A program made the translations under genes and the position numbers. Shown in pieces: positions 1 through 7,303 of a stretch of 24,151 bases of DNA. This stretch comes from Peptococcaceae bacterium UBA2264 (GTDB taxonomy: Bacteria > Bacillota > Desulfitobacteriia > Desulfitobacteriales > Desulfitobacteriaceae), in assembly GCA_002347475.1 (NCBI GenBank), contig DDXI01000078.1, forward strand, positions 2,000 through 26,150, read 5' to 3'. The notes beneath the pieces are model-generated. The model was not told the origin of the DNA, searched no databases, and saw nothing but the letters and a program-made list of their open reading frames with translations. How positions within the stretch are numbered: position 1 is the first letter of the stretch; each line of letters opens with the position of its first letter.

Positions 1-33
1 CTCGGGATGCTCCATTATAATTATAGCATATCT

Positions 34-1209
34 TCAGCCCAGCAGTTTCAACGCTGTATGGGCAAATATCCTGACTCCGTTGCTCAGACCTGCTTCATCA
101 ATATTGAAACAGGGATGATGATGGGGATAAGACAAGCCTTTTTCCCGGTTGCCTGCTCCCACAAAAAAGAAGGTTCCCGGAGTCTTCTGTAAATATGCAG
201 AAAAATCTTCTCCTCCCATACTCGGCCTGATATATACCAGAGCTTCTTCCCCCAAAAGCTCTTTGACAGTGTCGGCAATTATTTTCGTAGGTTCCTGCGA
301 ATTAACAACCACCTTGTAGCCCAGATAATAGTTGAAAATATAGGTTGCCCCGTGGGCCTGGGTTATCCCCTTGATGATCCGTTCCATAAGCGGAGGAATT
401 TTTTGGCGTATTTTTTCATCCAGAGTTCGGACAGTACCCCTGATTTCAGCTGAACCAGGAATGACATTATCGGCATTTCCGGCATGAAACTGGGTCACAG
501 TGACAACCGCACTTTCCAGGGGATCAAGATTTCTGGAAACAACATGCTGCAAATTTGTTACAACCTGAGCACCTATCACTATAGGATCATTAGTTTGATG
601 CGGTAAGGCCGCATGGCCGCCCCGGCCTTTAACCGTGATTCTAAAACTATCCGGCGCGGCCATTATAGGACCATAATTGAGACCGACAGTTCCCACTCTT
701 AAAGAAGACCAGAGATGGGCTCCGATAATCCAATCAGCCTGGTCCATAACCCCGGCCTGGATCAATTCTTCGGCCCCGCCCGGATACTTCTCCTCAGCAT
801 GCTGGAAGATGAAGCGTACTTCTCCTTTGATCTGCTCCCGGAAGGCGGAGAGAACCTCTGCTGTTGTCAACAGCATGGCAATATGGCCGTCATGGCCGCA
901 AGCATGCATTATGCCAGGGTTCAGCGAGGCATATTCCACATCATTTTCTTCCTGGACAGGCAAGGCATCCATATCAGCCCGTAATACCAGTACTTTGCCT
1001 GCTTCCCTGCCCTGGAGACGGGCCACCACACTGGTTGGCGTGAGTCTGGTGAGCTGAAAATTACCTATTTTATCTAAAATATCATAAACGGCCCGCGCAG
1101 TCTCATGCTCCTCAAAGGACAATTCCGGAAATTTATGAAAATAGCGCCTGCGTTCTATCAGGGTCGGTTTTAGCTTTTCTATCATTTGATCAATAGCTGT
1201 TGCTGTCAT
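34..1209 (-). CDS. M20 family metallo-amidohydrolase (N-acyl amino acid / hippurate hydrolase type)
   Basis: This cytoplasmic zinc (or Co/Mn) peptidase-fold enzyme should cleave an N-acyl group from an amino acid or a related amide; the exact substrate cannot be read from the sequence. The 391-residue protein is full length for the family. Visible metal-site motifs are ACGHDGH (Cys104, His106), HAEE (Glu139/Glu140, catalytic base plus ligand), GAHLW (His165) and YPHHHP near residues 361-366. The GRGGHAALPH segment at 195-204 marks the lid/dimerisation domain inserted in the M20D subfamily. The start is ATG with AAGGAGG upstream. It lies 3 bases after the tcdA stop, so the two genes are probably co-transcribed and translationally coupled. 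The family call is firm; hippurate hydrolase, N-acetyl-diaminopimelate deacetylase and indole-acetyl hydrolase are all possible specific roles. Confidence 0.9.
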   Translation of the reverse strand: MTATAIDQMIEKLKPTLIERRRYFHKFPELSFEEHETARAVYDILDKIGNFQLTRLTPTSVVARLQGREAGKVLVLRADMDALPVQEENDVEYASLNPGIMHACGHDGHIAMLLTTAEVLSAFREQIKGEVRFIFQHAEEKYPGGAEELIQAGVMDQADWIIGAHLWSSLRVGTVGLNYGPIMAAPDSFRITVKGRGGHAALPHQTNDPIVIGAQVVTNLQHVVSRNLDPLESAVVTVTQFHAGNADNVIPGSAEIRGTVRTLDEKIRQKIPPLMERIIKGITQAHGATYIFNYYLGYKVVVNSQEPTKIIADTVKELLGEEALVYIRPSMGGEDFSAYLQKTPGTFFFVGAGNREKGLSYPHHHPCFNIDEAGLSNGVRIFAHTALKLLG

Positions 1210-1212
1210 ATC

Positions 1213-2040
1213 TCACCCATCCTCCTTATGCTGCTTTTGCTGGAGCAGATCGCGAATCACCTCACCGGCAATCAGCAGCCCCGCTGTTGAAGGCACATAA
1301 GAAATACTGCCGGGGACCGGCCGTTTCCCGCAGCTCCGCTCTTCAGCTGTCAAGTTGCTGTGTTCTGGCTGCTTATCCTCGGAAAACTGTTTATCACCAA
1401 AGAGCTGTCTCTCTCCCGCCAGTCCCTCATTTTCTGCTAAGGGCAGCGGTTTAAGCACGGGGTCCGGGGAAAAAAGTACCTTGATTCCTGTGTTGATCCC
1501 CTGCTGGCGCAGTAATTTGCGCATGGCTTTGGCTAAGGGACAGCCCCTTGTTTCAGAAATGTCGGCTATCTTAAAATTCGCTGCTGATAAGCGATTACCT
1601 GCCCCCATACTGGCAATGAAATTTATTTTGCGCTGCAGACACTCCCGGGCCAGGCTAACCTTGCCGGCCACAGTATCAATAGCATCCACAACATAGTCCA
1701 ATTTATTATTTAGAAACTCTTCAGCCTCATTTTCCGTATAAAATGCTTTGACAGCTTCGATCTGTATATCCGGATTAATATCCAGCACCCGCTCTTTCAT
1801 AACCTCAACCTTGGCTCGGCCCACAGTTGAATGCAGAGCCTGGATCTGGCGGTTCAGATTAGAGAGACTGATCTCATCATGGTCAACTAAAATCAGGCGG
1901 CCTACTCCGGCCCGGGCCAAAGCTTCCACAACATAAGAGCCGACTCCGCCGATACCGAAAACCATAACAGTACTTGCCTGTAACAGTTCCCAGCCATCCT
2001 GTCCGATAAGAATTATCGTCCTGACAAATTGATTTTGCAT
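1213..2040 (-). CDS. tcdA: tRNA threonylcarbamoyladenosine dehydratase (TcdA/CsdL, ThiF/E1-like)
   Basis: Adenylates and dehydrates the t6A nucleoside at position 37 of ANN-decoding tRNAs to give the cyclic form ct6A. From the start chosen the protein has 275 residues. The ATP site is the GIGGVGS motif at 29-35, followed by VDHDEIS (52-58) and the NLNRQ segment (61-65) typical of the ThiF/E1 fold. DAIDT (119-123), MGAGNR (145-150) and the C-terminal PGSISYVPSTAGLLIAGEVI block match TcdA. A frame-compatible start exists 18 bases upstream at 2058, but it lacks a ribosome site; the ATG at 2040 has GAGGTGG just upstream and gives the canonical MQNQFVRT beginning. A hydrophilic insert at about 200-240 is longer than usual. 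It precedes the amidohydrolase in the same transcript. Confidence 0.92.
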   Translation of the reverse strand: MQNQFVRTIILIGQDGWELLQASTVMVFGIGGVGSYVVEALARAGVGRLILVDHDEISLSNLNRQIQALHSTVGRAKVEVMKERVLDINPDIQIEAVKAFYTENEAEEFLNNKLDYVVDAIDTVAGKVSLARECLQRKINFIASMGAGNRLSAANFKIADISETRGCPLAKAMRKLLRQQGINTGIKVLFSPDPVLKPLPLAENEGLAGERQLFGDKQFSEDKQPEHSNLTAEERSCGKRPVPGSISYVPSTAGLLIAGEVIRDLLQQKQHKEDG

Positions 2041-2210
2041 ATCCACCTCTTCTGCCACTGTCGAACTGTTGCCGGATATTTCATATGAATAAAAAAAAGA
2101 ACAGACAAAGAATATCTGCCAACCTGACCCGCCTGGACCTAAACCTGATTGGTCTTGTCAACTTCTTTGCCTCTTTCTTGAAACTTTCTTTGGAAATATA
2201 ACGGTAACAT

Positions 2211-2247
2211 AAAAATGCCCCCACGGGCAAACTGCTTTCGAGGGGGC
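2211..2247 (-). terminator. Rho-independent terminator of the biotinyl carrier gene
   Basis: On the minus strand GCCCCC (2247-2242) pairs with GGGGGC (2222-2217) across a loop of about 19 bases and is followed by ATTTTTATG. It sits 37 bases after the stop of the carrier-protein gene, so that gene appears to be transcribed alone and tcdA must have its own promoter. Confidence 0.75.
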
Positions 2248-2283
2248 CAAGATACCCGGTTATGAATTACAAGAATAAATATC

Positions 2284-2496
2284 CTATTCTAATACAACCA
2301 ATACCTGGTTTTCAGTTACATTATCTCCTTCTTTGCAATTGACGCTTGCTACTTTGCCACCTTGAGGAGCATAAATAGGAGTTTCCATTTTTAAAGCTTC
2401 CAAAACAATAACTTCATCATCTTCTTCTACTACGTCTCCAACGGATACGTTGACGTTGACAACTTTGCCATCCAATGGGGAAACAATATCTGCCAT
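2284..2496 (-). CDS. Stand-alone biotinyl (biotin/lipoyl attachment) domain protein
   Basis: A 70-residue single-domain swinging-arm protein. The whole length is one biotinyl/lipoyl hammerhead: two halves of four strands around a tight turn. The turn carries EALKMETP, with Lys36 as the residue expected to be biotinylated by BirA. The flanking Ala-Leu-Lys-Met is closer to the biotin (AMKM) than the lipoyl (DKA) signature. There is no N-terminal extension or Pro/Ala linker as in AccB, so it resembles the small carrier subunits of decarboxylases (methylmalonyl-, glutaconyl-CoA or oxaloacetate) and of transcarboxylases. No carboxyltransferase, biotin carboxylase or decarboxylase membrane subunit is adjacent, so its partner is elsewhere. 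The ribosome site is a strong AGGAGGTG 8 bases before ATG. It has its own terminator. Confidence 0.85.
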   Translation of the reverse strand: MADIVSPLDGKVVNVNVSVGDVVEEDDEVIVLEALKMETPIYAPQGGKVASVNCKEGDNVTENQVLVVLE

Positions 2497-2840
2497 GTGA
2501 TTACACCTCCTCTCTTTGGATACAGAAAATATTGCTGCGGTTAAACAGAATTCCTGCTATTTTTTCGAGGTGCACATACAAATTCAGATTTTGAAACTCT
2601 CCTTCAAACCCTGATTTGTTTATTACCCTCTTTCATCTTTTCATTCTTTTTAATATTACCTTGTTTTCCATAAAGATTCAGCAAGTTTTCCGCGAGCGGT
2701 CATTAAATAACTTTCAGACGTTATAATCAAACTCCGAGCAGTAATTATGTACTTTTAACAACTGATTGGAACAATAATTTTTATGTATTTTCTATTATCT
2801 TTACCAAATATGTATATATGTATTATGCTGTTCCCCTTGA
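2497..2840. other. 344-base intergenic region with no gene
   Basis: AT-rich gap between the start of the biotinyl protein gene and the end of the toxin gene, both on the minus strand. I see no convincing ORF, RNA gene or terminator, and no well-spaced -35/-10 pair for the carrier gene. The only clear element is an inverted repeat, TTTGAA (2590-2595) and TTCAAA (2603-2608), about 95 bases upstream of the carrier start. It could be an operator, but no regulator can be named. Confidence 0.5.
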
Positions 2841-3200
2841 TCAGAGATCGATCAACCCCAAACTTATTTCGATAGCCTGATTCACCCGGGACATTGTCTC
2901 GTCATCCAGGGTAGCCACTTTTTCTTTCAGACGGCACTTATCAATAGTGCGTATCTGTTCAGTAAGAATGACTGAGTCCCGATCCAAACCGCTCCGTTTA
3001 GCCTTGACTTCCACATGAGTAGGCAATTTTGCTTTGGCAATCTGAGACGTGATTGCTGTGATTATAGTCGTTGGGCTGAACTGATTGCCTATATTATTCT
3101 GTACCACAAGGACGGGTCTGGTCCCGCCTTGTTCGGAACCAACGACGGGGTTTAGTTCTGCATAATAGATTTCCCCGCGCTTAATTGTTATCTCCGCCAC
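2841..3200 (-). CDS. Type II toxin, EndoA/MazF-family mRNA interferase
   Basis: Sequence-specific endoribonuclease of the PemK/MazF family, expected to cut single-stranded mRNA when not bound by its antitoxin. The 119-residue product is very close to Bacillus EndoA (NdoA). It begins KRGEIYYAELNPVVGSEQGG, has Arg28 in GGTRPVLV and Thr51 in TAITSQ (the catalytic pair), and later shows DRDSVILTEQIRTIDK. It starts with GTG and overlaps the 3' end of the antitoxin gene by 13 bases, so production of the toxin is coupled to that of the antitoxin. Only a weak AAGGG element lies upstream, as expected for a toxin made in lower amount. In bacilli this pair usually follows alr; no alr is present here. 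No residue appears lost, so the toxin should be active. Confidence 0.93.
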   Translation of the reverse strand: MAEITIKRGEIYYAELNPVVGSEQGGTRPVLVVQNNIGNQFSPTTIITAITSQIAKAKLPTHVEVKAKRSGLDRDSVILTEQIRTIDKCRLKEKVATLDDETMSRVNQAIEISLGLIDL

Positions 3201-3466
3201 TGTATATTATTCCCTTCGTAAGACGTAAAAACTTCCTGTTCCAGATTAAACAATTCCCTGCTGATAGCTAAGTTCAGCTGAGCCATTTCCTGATAGCCGA
3301 CGCGCATCTGCTCACGCAGCCCTCTTTTGCGGCGTTCCTGGATTATACTGGCAACGGCATCCCGTATAAATTCACTGCGGTTCCTCTTCTCAACGGTTAC
3401 AATACCGTCAATTTCCGCCAGCAAGCTTTTCGGGATACTGATCATAATCCGCTTCCTCTCTGTCAC
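3188..3466 (-). CDS. Ribbon-helix-helix antitoxin of the EndoA-type toxin
   Basis: The 92-residue partner of the toxin that follows. The N-terminal half (about 4-48) is a ribbon-helix-helix DNA-binding fold: strand KRIMISIP, then helices containing LLAEIDGIVTVEKRNRSEFI and IRDAVASIIQERRKR. The C-terminal tail (about 50-92) is the part that would wrap and block the toxin. This is the EndoAI layout, not the AbrB-like fold of E. coli MazE. Start is GTG, with GGAGGTG 5 bases upstream. An ATG overlapping it in another frame is followed at once by TGA. As in related systems it probably represses its own operon; candidate sites are listed separately. Confidence 0.9.
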   Translation of the reverse strand: MTERKRIMISIPKSLLAEIDGIVTVEKRNRSEFIRDAVASIIQERRKRGLREQMRVGYQEMAQLNLAISRELFNLEQEVFTSYEGNNIQWRR

Positions 3467-3523
3467 ATCAGCACCTCCAAGTAATTTTGCAAAACTATAT
3501 AGTCAAAGCAGAACCTCATAATT

Positions 3524-3585
3524 TTGTCCGACAAGGCAGTCATGCAGACGACAAAAAATTCTACAGATAAGCCGTATAAACTCAA
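3524..3585 (-). promoter_or_regulatory. Candidate promoter and operator of the toxin-antitoxin operon
   Basis: On the minus strand TTGAGT (3585-3580) and TAGAAT (3563-3558) are separated by 16 bases, a fair vegetative promoter. Just downstream is an 11-base palindrome, TTGTC-C-GACAA (3524-3534), and a further TTGTCG copy lies between it and the -10. Autoregulating ribbon-helix-helix antitoxins usually bind such repeats. This is a pattern-based proposal only. Confidence 0.35.
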
Positions 3586-3631
3586 ACATTAGTATAGCAT
3601 ATTTAAGACCTCAGTTCATAATTGAATCCAG

Positions 3632-3655
3632 AAAAAATCCCTGATTTTTGGGGAC
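3632..3655 (-). terminator. Weak terminator-like hairpin after gatD
   Basis: On the minus strand TCCC and GGGA (with a short A-rich loop) are followed by TTTTTT, about 35 bases after the gatD stop. The stem is only 4 to 5 base pairs, so termination here is plausible but not certain. Confidence 0.4.
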
Positions 3656-3688
3656 TGATTGAGATTAGACGCCTTTTTCGCTGCTTTT

Positions 3689-4468
3689 TCAGATTTTTTT
3701 GAGCAATTTTCTCAACATGGCTTGATGGGCCAGTATCTCGATCCGGTCGTCTAAAGGTTCCATTTCGGCCGTAAAACCACGCCGTGCCAGAGCCTTTCGC
3801 AGCAGCAGATCGGCAAAAGCGGGATTTTTAGGCAGCAACGGTCCATGCAGATAGGTGCCAAAGACATTCCCCAGACAGACACCCTCTGTACCGTCCTCTC
3901 CATTATTGCCATAGCCGGCCAACACCTTTCCCAAAGGTAATAGATTGGAGCCAAGATAAGTTTTTCCGGAATGATTTTCAAACCCTACCAGAGTAGCAGC
4001 CGGAATACCCTGGTTTCCGGAACCGGCCGAAGTTCCCGGCCCAGGGGTTAAGCGGTCATTCAGTTCCACTACAACATTACCAATCATCCGTTGGGAACCG
4101 GCTATAGTCCAAAGATCCAGAATCCCCAAACCCGGGATTTTCTTTCCTTCCGCTGTCTGATAATAAAGACCCAGAAGCTGGTAGCCTCCGCAGATAGTCA
4201 AAACAACCAGGCCATCCCCGATAGCTGCCTGCAGGTCATCTTTGCGCAGCATCAAATCCTGGACCAGCAAACTTTGTTCCCGGTCTGATCCTCCGCCGAT
4301 AAAGAGGATATCCATTTGTGGAAAATCCAGTTTATCTCCCAGGGAGGCCCGTTGGATCACTGTATCGATCCCCCGCCAGCGGCAGCGAGCCGCCAGAGTC
4401 AGGATATTGCCGCGATCGCCATATAAATCCAGCAGATCGGGATAAAGATGACAAATATTCAGCTTCAT
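3689..4468 (-). CDS. gatD: Lipid II isoglutaminyl synthase, glutaminase subunit GatD
   Basis: Class I glutamine amidotransferase-like subunit. It hydrolyses glutamine and passes ammonia to MurT, which amidates the D-glutamate of the lipid II stem peptide to D-isoglutamine at the cytoplasmic membrane. The protein has 259 residues. The nucleophile is Cys93 in TICGGYQLLG; the catalytic His208 lies in GTYLHGPLLP. FIGGGSDREQ (57-66) is the conserved glycine-rich segment, and LYPDLLDLYGDRGN near the start is diagnostic of this CobB/CobQ-like subgroup. A Gly/Pro/Ser-rich stretch around 141-155 looks like a local surface-loop expansion. Its ATG overlaps the murT stop (ATGA), as is normal for this obligate heterodimer. 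Confidence 0.95.
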   Translation of the reverse strand: MKLNICHLYPDLLDLYGDRGNILTLAARCRWRGIDTVIQRASLGDKLDFPQMDILFIGGGSDREQSLLVQDLMLRKDDLQAAIGDGLVVLTICGGYQLLGLYYQTAEGKKIPGLGILDLWTIAGSQRMIGNVVVELNDRLTPGPGTSAGSGNQGIPAATLVGFENHSGKTYLGSNLLPLGKVLAGYGNNGEDGTEGVCLGNVFGTYLHGPLLPKNPAFADLLLRKALARRGFTAEMEPLDDRIEILAHQAMLRKLLKKI

Positions 4469-5856
4469 TTTTCCGCCACCGCCTTATTTCTGGCAACAAA
4501 TCCCTGTCCGGCTTTGAGCCGGGATTGCAGCAGCTTTCTCAGAGGAAACAAATTGGTATAGGTAGGCAAGACAAAGATATCCTCCCCGCTCTTTCTCTGG
4601 CTGAGCAAAATCTCCAGGGCTTTATCCAGGGAGTGTTCGATAATTAGCTTGTCCACAGTCAGACCGGCATATTTTAAACGCAAAGCCATTTCCTCTGCCC
4701 GCAGTCCCGAACAAACTACCTGACTGACCAGTTTGTCCCTGTTTCCCAGGTACTCGAAATCCACATCCCAGAGCCAGGAAATATCCCGCCCGTCTGCCGC
4801 CAGATCATTTATGGCAATCAACAGCCTGAGCTGCCGGCTGCCGGCCAGAACTGCCCGAATAACCTGATTGAACCCCGTAGGATTTTTGACCAAAGTAAGA
4901 GTCACCTCTCCCTGCGGGGATCCAAAACGTTCCATTCGCCCCGCCTGTGGGATAAACTCCTGCAAGCCTTTTTCTATGGTACTTTCGGGAATATTCAAGT
5001 GGCGGGCAACCGTAATAGCTGCCAGCAGATTGTAAAGATTGTAGTAGCCCTGCAGGGCTGTAACATAGCTGCCTGAGCCGGCCTTAAACTTCAGACCATC
5101 ACCTTCCTGCCTGACCTGATCAGCCTGAACAGCAGGAAACGGTCTGCGAAAATCACAGTTACTGCAGAAATAGATCCCCAGCTGACCATAGTGAAAAAGC
5201 TCATAACTCAAAGTATGACCGCAGCGGGGACAGAATTTAGCCTCCCTTGTCTCCCGGCTTTCCCTTTGGCTTTCCGGCGTGCGGACTATACCATAATAGC
5301 AGACATGGGTCCGTTCGGCGCCCAAATAGGCCACCAAAGGGTCGTCAGCATTAAGGATCAGAAGAGTTTGTTCCGGCAGGGCATCCTTAACCAGGCGTAT
5401 GGTCGTATCCAGTTCCCCATAGCGATCCAGCTGATCGCGAAAAAAGTTGGTAACAACTGCGATATCAGGAACGGCTTGAGCGCAAAATTTGGGCACTGTA
5501 GCTTCATCGACTTCCAGCAGGGCCAGCTGGGCTTTGGGCCGGCCTATCCAGTTATAATTTTGCAGGAGCGCCCCGCTGATGCCGGTAACCAGATTGGCCC
5601 CGGCCCGGTTAAAGGCAAATTGCTTGCCTGCCGCCGTCAGGACAGCAGCCAGCAGATTGGCTGTTGTTGTTTTTCCATTGGTACCGGTGACGATAATAAG
5701 ACTTTCATAAGATCCGGCCAGTTGTCCGAGCAGGCCCGGATCCAGACGATTAGCAACATAGCCCGGTAAAGTCGTACCTTTTCTGCCCAGCAGTTGCAAA
5801 ACAATCCCCGTTATTTTACCTGCCCATAAAGCCGGCCAAAAATTCCATGTCCGCAT
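4465..5856 (-). CDS. murT: Lipid II isoglutaminyl synthase, Mur ligase-like subunit MurT
   Basis: ATP-dependent partner of GatD that activates and amidates the D-Glu carboxylate of lipid II; the modification is needed for efficient cross-linking in many Gram-positives. With the start used here it has 463 residues. The P-loop is GTNGKTTT (58-65); NADDP at 169-173 and NFFRDQLDRYGE (137-148) are Mur-ligase motifs. A four-cysteine zinc ribbon, CPRC...CSNC (Cys209, 212, 231, 234), is inserted in the central domain as in characterised MurT. The C-terminal DUF1727 part contains NDLAADGRDISWLWD, which carries the Asp that completes the GatD active site. An in-frame GTG at 5925 would add 23 residues but overlaps ybjQ; the ATG at 5856 has GGGAG 7 bases upstream and gives the usual start. 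Confidence 0.95.
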   Translation of the reverse strand: MRTWNFWPALWAGKITGIVLQLLGRKGTTLPGYVANRLDPGLLGQLAGSYESLIIVTGTNGKTTTANLLAAVLTAAGKQFAFNRAGANLVTGISGALLQNYNWIGRPKAQLALLEVDEATVPKFCAQAVPDIAVVTNFFRDQLDRYGELDTTIRLVKDALPEQTLLILNADDPLVAYLGAERTHVCYYGIVRTPESQRESRETREAKFCPRCGHTLSYELFHYGQLGIYFCSNCDFRRPFPAVQADQVRQEGDGLKFKAGSGSYVTALQGYYNLYNLLAAITVARHLNIPESTIEKGLQEFIPQAGRMERFGSPQGEVTLTLVKNPTGFNQVIRAVLAGSRQLRLLIAINDLAADGRDISWLWDVDFEYLGNRDKLVSQVVCSGLRAEEMALRLKYAGLTVDKLIIEHSLDKALEILLSQRKSGEDIFVLPTYTNLFPLRKLLQSRLKAGQGFVARNKAVAEK

Positions 5857-5893
5857 GTCTCTACTCCCTGCCACTGCAAATATTCTAAAGGGT

Positions 5894-6214
5894 CTATTCG
5901 ATAATAACCGCCGTTCCCGAAGCACTGACCATCAGCATACTGCCGCTCTGGCCAACAACTTCATAATCCAGATCAATACCCACCACAGCATTGGCCCCCA
6001 AACCGGCAGCATGATACTCCAATTCCTGCAAGGCAACACGGCGCGCCTCCTGCAGTTTTTCTTCATAAGCTCCGGACCGTCCACCGATAACATCAGTAAT
6101 GCTGGCCATGAAATCCCGCACGATATTGGCTCCCATGATGGCTTCTCCGGTAATAACCCCTAAATAGGAGACAATTTTGCGGCCCTCAATTGATGGTGTA
6201 GTTGTCATAATCAT
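5894..6214 (-). CDS. YbjQ/UPF0145 family protein (putative heavy-metal-binding domain)
   Basis: A 106-residue protein of the YbjQ family, small oligomeric proteins sometimes called heavy-metal-binding although no function is proven. Recognisable parts are MIMTTTPSIEGRKIVSYLG at the start, VTGEAIMGANIVRDFMASI (about 20-38), an amphipathic helix with ARRVALQELE, and GANAVVGIDLDYE, the family hallmark, followed by a final strand pair. The GTG three codons further upstream sits against the ribosome site, so the ATG at 6214 (AAGGAG about 10 bases upstream) is preferred. It lies 37 bases after proC and 37 before murT, so it is probably co-transcribed with the peptidoglycan amidation genes. There is no evidence of a functional link beyond that. 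Confidence 0.9.
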   Translation of the reverse strand: MIMTTTPSIEGRKIVSYLGVITGEAIMGANIVRDFMASITDVIGGRSGAYEEKLQEARRVALQELEYHAAGLGANAVVGIDLDYEVVGQSGSMLMVSASGTAVIIE

Positions 6215-6251
6215 TTTCGGCACTCTCCTTTTTCTTTAAAGACTGCTGGAA

Positions 6252-7055
6252 TTATGAATACTCTTTTTCCATCTCCGCTGCCCGCCCGGCTGCTGCCTTG
6301 GCCGCTGCCAGAACGATATTCCGCAAACCTGCCCCTTCGAATTCCTGTAAAGCGGCATAGGTGGTACCGTTGGGTGAAGTCACATCCTCCCGGAGACGGG
6401 CCGGAGTCTTGCCGCTTAGGTGCAGCATCCGACTGGCCCCGGCCATAGTGGTCTGAACCAGGATCTCCGCTTCCTCTTCTGTCAGACCCAGTTCTCTTCC
6501 GGCAGCCGCCAAACATTCGCTAAAGAGATAGTAATAAGCCGGGCCGCTGCCGCTGATGGCTGTCACCGCATTAATCTTATCCTCAGCTACCCATAAGACA
6601 TCTCCAACCCGGCTAAAGATTTCTTCTGCCAGCTGCTTTTCCTTATCCCCGGCCAGACTTCCCTGCACCATACCGGTCATAGACAAGAGTACAGCACAGG
6701 AGGTATTCGGCATCACCCGCACGACAGCCACTCCCGGCAAACCTTTTTCCAGCATAGCCAGGGGTATCCCTGCCGCCACACTGATTACCAGCTTGCCCTG
6801 CAGGGGAAATGCCGCCAGGGTTTTTAACACTGCAGCAACATCCTTGGGCTTGACAGCTAAAATTACCACCTCGGATCCGGCGACAACCTGCTCTATCTCC
6901 CCGCTTATAACACCATAGCCGGCAGCCAGGATACCTAAACGTTCCTTGCTTAAATCCGCAGCCATAATACAAGGCCTTTCAGCTCCTGCGGCAAGACCTT
7001 TAATAACCGCTTCCGCCAAATTCCCGGCACCAATAAATCCAATATTCTGTAACAT
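6252..7055 (-). CDS. proC: Pyrroline-5-carboxylate reductase
   Basis: Final step of proline synthesis: NAD(P)H-dependent reduction of 1-pyrroline-5-carboxylate in the cytoplasm. From the ATG at 7055 it has 267 residues, the usual length. The Rossmann motif GFIGAGNLAEA is at the N-terminus; AVKPKD, VVRVMPNTSC and the dimerisation/active-site block AISGSGPAYYY plus TSPNGTTYAAL are all present, so it should be functional. Two ATGs compete: at 7064 the AAGGAGG is only 2 bases away, at 7055 it is 11 bases away; I prefer the latter but the choice is not decisive. It is the first gene of the proC-ybjQ-murT-gatD run. Confidence 0.95.
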   Translation of the reverse strand: MLQNIGFIGAGNLAEAVIKGLAAGAERPCIMAADLSKERLGILAAGYGVISGEIEQVVAGSEVVILAVKPKDVAAVLKTLAAFPLQGKLVISVAAGIPLAMLEKGLPGVAVVRVMPNTSCAVLLSMTGMVQGSLAGDKEKQLAEEIFSRVGDVLWVAEDKINAVTAISGSGPAYYYLFSECLAAAGRELGLTEEEAEILVQTTMAGASRMLHLSGKTPARLREDVTSPNGTTYAALQEFEGAGLRNIVLAAAKAAAGRAAEMEKEYS

Positions 7056-7114
7056 TGCTGACATATCCTCCTTGCCTAAATCAAACCCTTGATTATTCTT
7101 AATTCCCGCTGTTA

Positions 7115-7143
7115 ATTTTATTTCTTTCTGCCTGATTTAACAA
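7115..7143 (-). promoter_or_regulatory. Candidate promoter of the proC operon
   Basis: On the minus strand TTGTTA (7143-7138), a 17-base spacer and TAAAAT (7120-7115), matching 4/6 and 5/6 of the vegetative consensus. It lies about 60 bases before proC in the divergent gap and has no better rival there. Confidence 0.45.
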
Positions 7144-7228
7144 TGTCGGCAGGCAATTACTTAAACATGTTTGGCACCCGCGCAATTATCTTTTTTTATG
7201 AAGGAAATAATCTGCTGTTTGCAAGGTT

Positions 7229-7257
7229 TTGCCCCCTTTATGTCGAATAGATAATAT
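7229..7257 (+). promoter_or_regulatory. Candidate promoter of the SEC-C protein gene
   Basis: TTGCCC (7229-7234), 17 bases, TAATAT (7252-7257), each matching 4/6 of consensus, ending about 46 bases before the ATG. Its position argues against an earlier start of the downstream gene within this stretch. Confidence 0.4.
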
Positions 7258-7303
7258 TGTTGTTTTATCAGTATCAATAAATTTTCCTGGAGAGGTGTTA
7301 TTA

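Noticed and set aside
2111..2160. Repeated ACCTGA-like words upstream of tcdA, and a TTGACA, considered as operator and promoter
   Set aside because: The repeats are short and irregular, and no -10 lies at a suitable distance from the TTGACA.
5191..5769. 192-codon plus-strand open frame across murT
   Set aside because: Antisense to well-conserved MurT motifs and without protein-like features of its own.
5857..5925. Upstream GTG start extending MurT by 23 residues
   Set aside because: It overlaps ybjQ and gives an atypical N-terminus; the ATG at 5856 has a ribosome site and matches the family.
6211..6516. Minus-strand frame overlapping the end of proC
   Set aside because: It is a frame-shifted, Gly/Arg/Ser-rich reading of proC, not a frameshifted second gene; proC is intact.
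7144..7153. GTCGGCAGGC, also found at 21045-21054, as a shared regulatory site
   Set aside because: A 10-base match between two places in 24 kb is expected many times by chance, and the flanks differ.
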